Source: Mycobacterium malmoense (GTDB lineage Bacteria > Actinomycetota > Actinomycetes > Mycobacteriales > Mycobacteriaceae). Taken from it: DNA of 64,000 bases. Shown here in pieces: positions 63,701 through 64,000 of this stretch. Position 1 is the first letter of the stretch; the number at the start of each line of letters is the position of its first letter. The DNA lies in the NCBI RefSeq assembly GCF_019645855.1, contig NZ_CP080999.1, positions 1-64,000 of the forward strand. Reading direction: 5' to 3'. The position numbers were made by a program, and so were the translations under genes. The notes under the pieces are model-generated. The model saw nothing but the letters and a program-made list of their open reading frames with translations. It did not search any database and was not told where the DNA came from.

Positions 63701-63875
63701 GGAACAGGATAGTGACGTCGTCATCCTGCTGCACCGCCCGGACGCCTTCGAGCGCGACGATCCGCGCGGGGGAGAGGCGGATTTGATTCTCGCCAAGCAC
63801 CGCAACGGCCCCACCAAGACGGTCACCGTCGCGCACCAGCTGCACTTGTCGAGATTCGCCAACATGGCGAGGTAA
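60789..63875 (+). CDS. dnaB: Replicative DNA helicase DnaB precursor with two inteins
   Basis: Hexameric helicase that unwinds DNA at the fork. The 1028-residue precursor contains a 458-residue DnaB split into three exteins by two inteins (residues 233-377 and 545-969). The first intein sits inside the Walker A loop (ARPGVGK|STLG); the second lies after LADLRESG and before SLEQDSDVVILL, a region that contacts DNA and nucleotide. The extein total equals M. tuberculosis DnaB. The N-terminal helical domain starts PQDVAAEQSVLGGMLLSKDA, the Walker B-like region is RLIVVDYMQLM, and the end is HLSRFANMAR. It starts at a GTG after GAGGAGGTGAG. Confidence 0.97.
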   Translation: MAVVDDLAPGMDASPPSEDYGRQPPQDVAAEQSVLGGMLLSKDAIADVLERLRPGDFYKPAHQNVYDAILDLYGRGEPADAVTVAAELDRRGLLRRIGGAPYLHTLISTVPTAANAGYYAGIVAEKALLRRLVEAGTRVVQYGYAGAEGADVAEVVDRAQAEIYEVTDRRLSEDFVPLEDLLQPTMDEIDAIASNGGLSRGVPTGFTELDEVTNGLHPGQMIIVAARPGVGKALALDTPLATPAGWTTMGDVAVGDELLDADGLPTRVVAATEVMLGRPCYEIEFSDGTVVVADAAHQWPTTRGIRTSDRLRCGWDTIAAAGSMTRYPGHGTTTALIAPVLQIDAVRRVDSVPVRCVQVDNAARLYLAGRGMVPTHNSTLGLDFMRSCSIKHRMASVIFSLEMSKSEIVMRLLSAEAKIKLADMRSGRMSDDDWTRLARRMSEISEAPLYIDDSPNLTMMEIRAKARRLRQKADLRLIVVDYMQLMTSGKKFESRQVEVSEFSRHLKLLAKELEVPVIAISQLNRGPEQRTDKKPMLADLRESGCLTASTRILRADTGAEVTFGELMRTGERPLVWSLDEQLRMVARPMTNVFPSGRREVFRLRLASGREVEATGNHPFMKFEGWTSLEQLKIGDRIAAPRRVPEPADTQRMDDSEVILLAHMIGDGSCVKNQPIRYASVDEANLVAVMVSAAHFGVTAVRDEYPAARVTTLRLPAPDRLARGKRNPIAAWLDGLGLFGRRSYEKFVPEAIFRAPNDQVALFLRHLWATDGSVRWDAKVGQARIYYASTSRRLIDDVAVLLLRVGVFARIKRAPKPGYRDSWHLCIYGADNQARFLRHVGVNGARGAAAQEVLAQLEGMVRNPNLDTVPKEVWSQVRNLLLSKQITHRQFASVMGIQFCGSALWKRSPSRSRLHRVAALLDDPEIHALATNDVFWDTVVEITSLGGQDVYDGTVSGTHNFVANGIVVHNSLEQDSDVVILLHRPDAFERDDPRGGEADLILAKHRNGPTKTVTVAHQLHLSRFANMAR
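61485..61919 (+). mobile_element. DnaB intein 1: class 3 mini-intein in the Walker A loop
   Basis: A 145-residue intein without endonuclease, between Lys and Ser of the ATP-binding loop (N-extein RPGVGK, C-extein STLG). It starts with Ala, not Cys/Ser. It shows the class 3 signature WCT: Trp67 at the end of block B (AHQW), Cys124 in block F (PVRC), and Thr143 before the terminal His-Asn (PTHN). The same-site M. leprae DnaB intein is also 145 residues and starts with Ala, as I recall. Splicing must occur for ATP binding. Confidence 0.95.
62421..63695 (+). mobile_element. DnaB intein 2, full length, with LAGLIDADG homing endonuclease
   Basis: A 425-residue intein starting Cys1 (CLTASTRILRADTGA), block B VEATGNHPF, ending NGIVVHN, with Ser as +1 extein residue. 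The dodecapeptide endonuclease keeps both motifs, ILLAHMIGDGS and FLRHLWATDGS, each with its Asp. It is inserted at the same site as the 416-residue M. tuberculosis DnaB intein. Looks complete and class 1. Confidence 0.95.
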
Positions 63876-63909
63876 TGGGCCTAAGTTTAGAAGCTCATTT
63901 TGAATGGCC

Positions 63910-63962
63910 AAATCTCAACGGTAGTGGCCAACGATTGGCCAATCGGCCATGAATTGAGATTT
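63910..63962. repeat. Nested inverted repeats downstream of dnaB
   Basis: AAATCTCAA (63910-63918) and TTGAGATTT (63954-63962) form perfect 9-bp arms. Between them lies the perfect palindrome CGATTGGCCAATCG (63932-63945), plus other TGGCCA copies (63905-63910, 63925-63930). It lies 35 nt after the dnaB stop, so it may terminate dnaB. It could also be a protein-binding site or a mobile-element end. The window stops 38 nt later. Confidence 0.7.
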
Positions 63963-64000
63963 TCCAGGAAACACGTGGTAGTCGTAGTAGCGCCAGTGAT

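Overview
The window is the chromosomal replication-origin region of a Mycobacterium, probably a slow grower close to the M. tuberculosis / M. kansasii / M. gordonae lineages. It is GC-rich with frequent GTG/TTG starts. Its gene order follows, from my memory of M. tuberculosis, the block dnaA (Rv0001) to dnaB (Rv0058) almost gene for gene. Species assignment is inference; no database was searched.

Layout. 1-11,086: dnaA, the oriC spacer, dnaN, recF, the helicase loader dciA, gyrB, and gyrA interrupted by a 420-residue intein. 11,218-16,092: DUF3566 membrane protein, tRNA-Ile, tRNA-Ala, cwsA, ppiA, PH-like membrane protein, crgA, DUF881 protein, trpG/pabA. 16,070-26,052: the leftward cell-growth signalling operon fhaA-fhaB-pstP-rodA-pbpA-pknA-pknB, with 4-nt overlaps at four junctions. 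26,306-30,743: tRNA-Leu, then an accessory patch with a long protein carrying a mycobacterial type VII-type toxin N-terminus, a low-GC tail and a likely immunity gene, then GNAT and pirin genes. 30,941-37,245: whiB5 divergent from a helix-turn-helix regulator, an NlpC/P60 hydrolase and a run of DUF4226 and ESX-associated small proteins. 37,315-41,800: DinB-type protein, MFS transporter, YqgE/AlgH protein, small membrane protein, MTC28. 41,986-53,074: leuS, a frameshifted SDR, MarR, an amino-acid ABC importer with fused binding protein and permease, GntR, an F420/LLM oxidoreductase, an esterase, ino1, PadR. 53,685-60,255: DUF5318 protein, ponA1, GT87-type membrane protein, rpsF-ssb-rpsR-rplI. 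60,789-63,875: dnaB with two inteins.

How it works together. Replication genes (DnaA, clamp, RecF, DciA, gyrase, SSB, DnaB) flank oriC. The PknA/PknB/PstP/FHA system with RodA, PbpA, CrgA, CwsA and PonA1 couples growth signals to septal and polar peptidoglycan synthesis. The most notable features are three inteins in two essential replication genes (one a class 3 mini-intein inside the DnaB Walker A loop), a toxin/immunity module with foreign base composition, clusters of DnaA boxes outside oriC (14.07 kb and just upstream of dnaB), and a perfect 18-bp palindrome at 14.1 kb.
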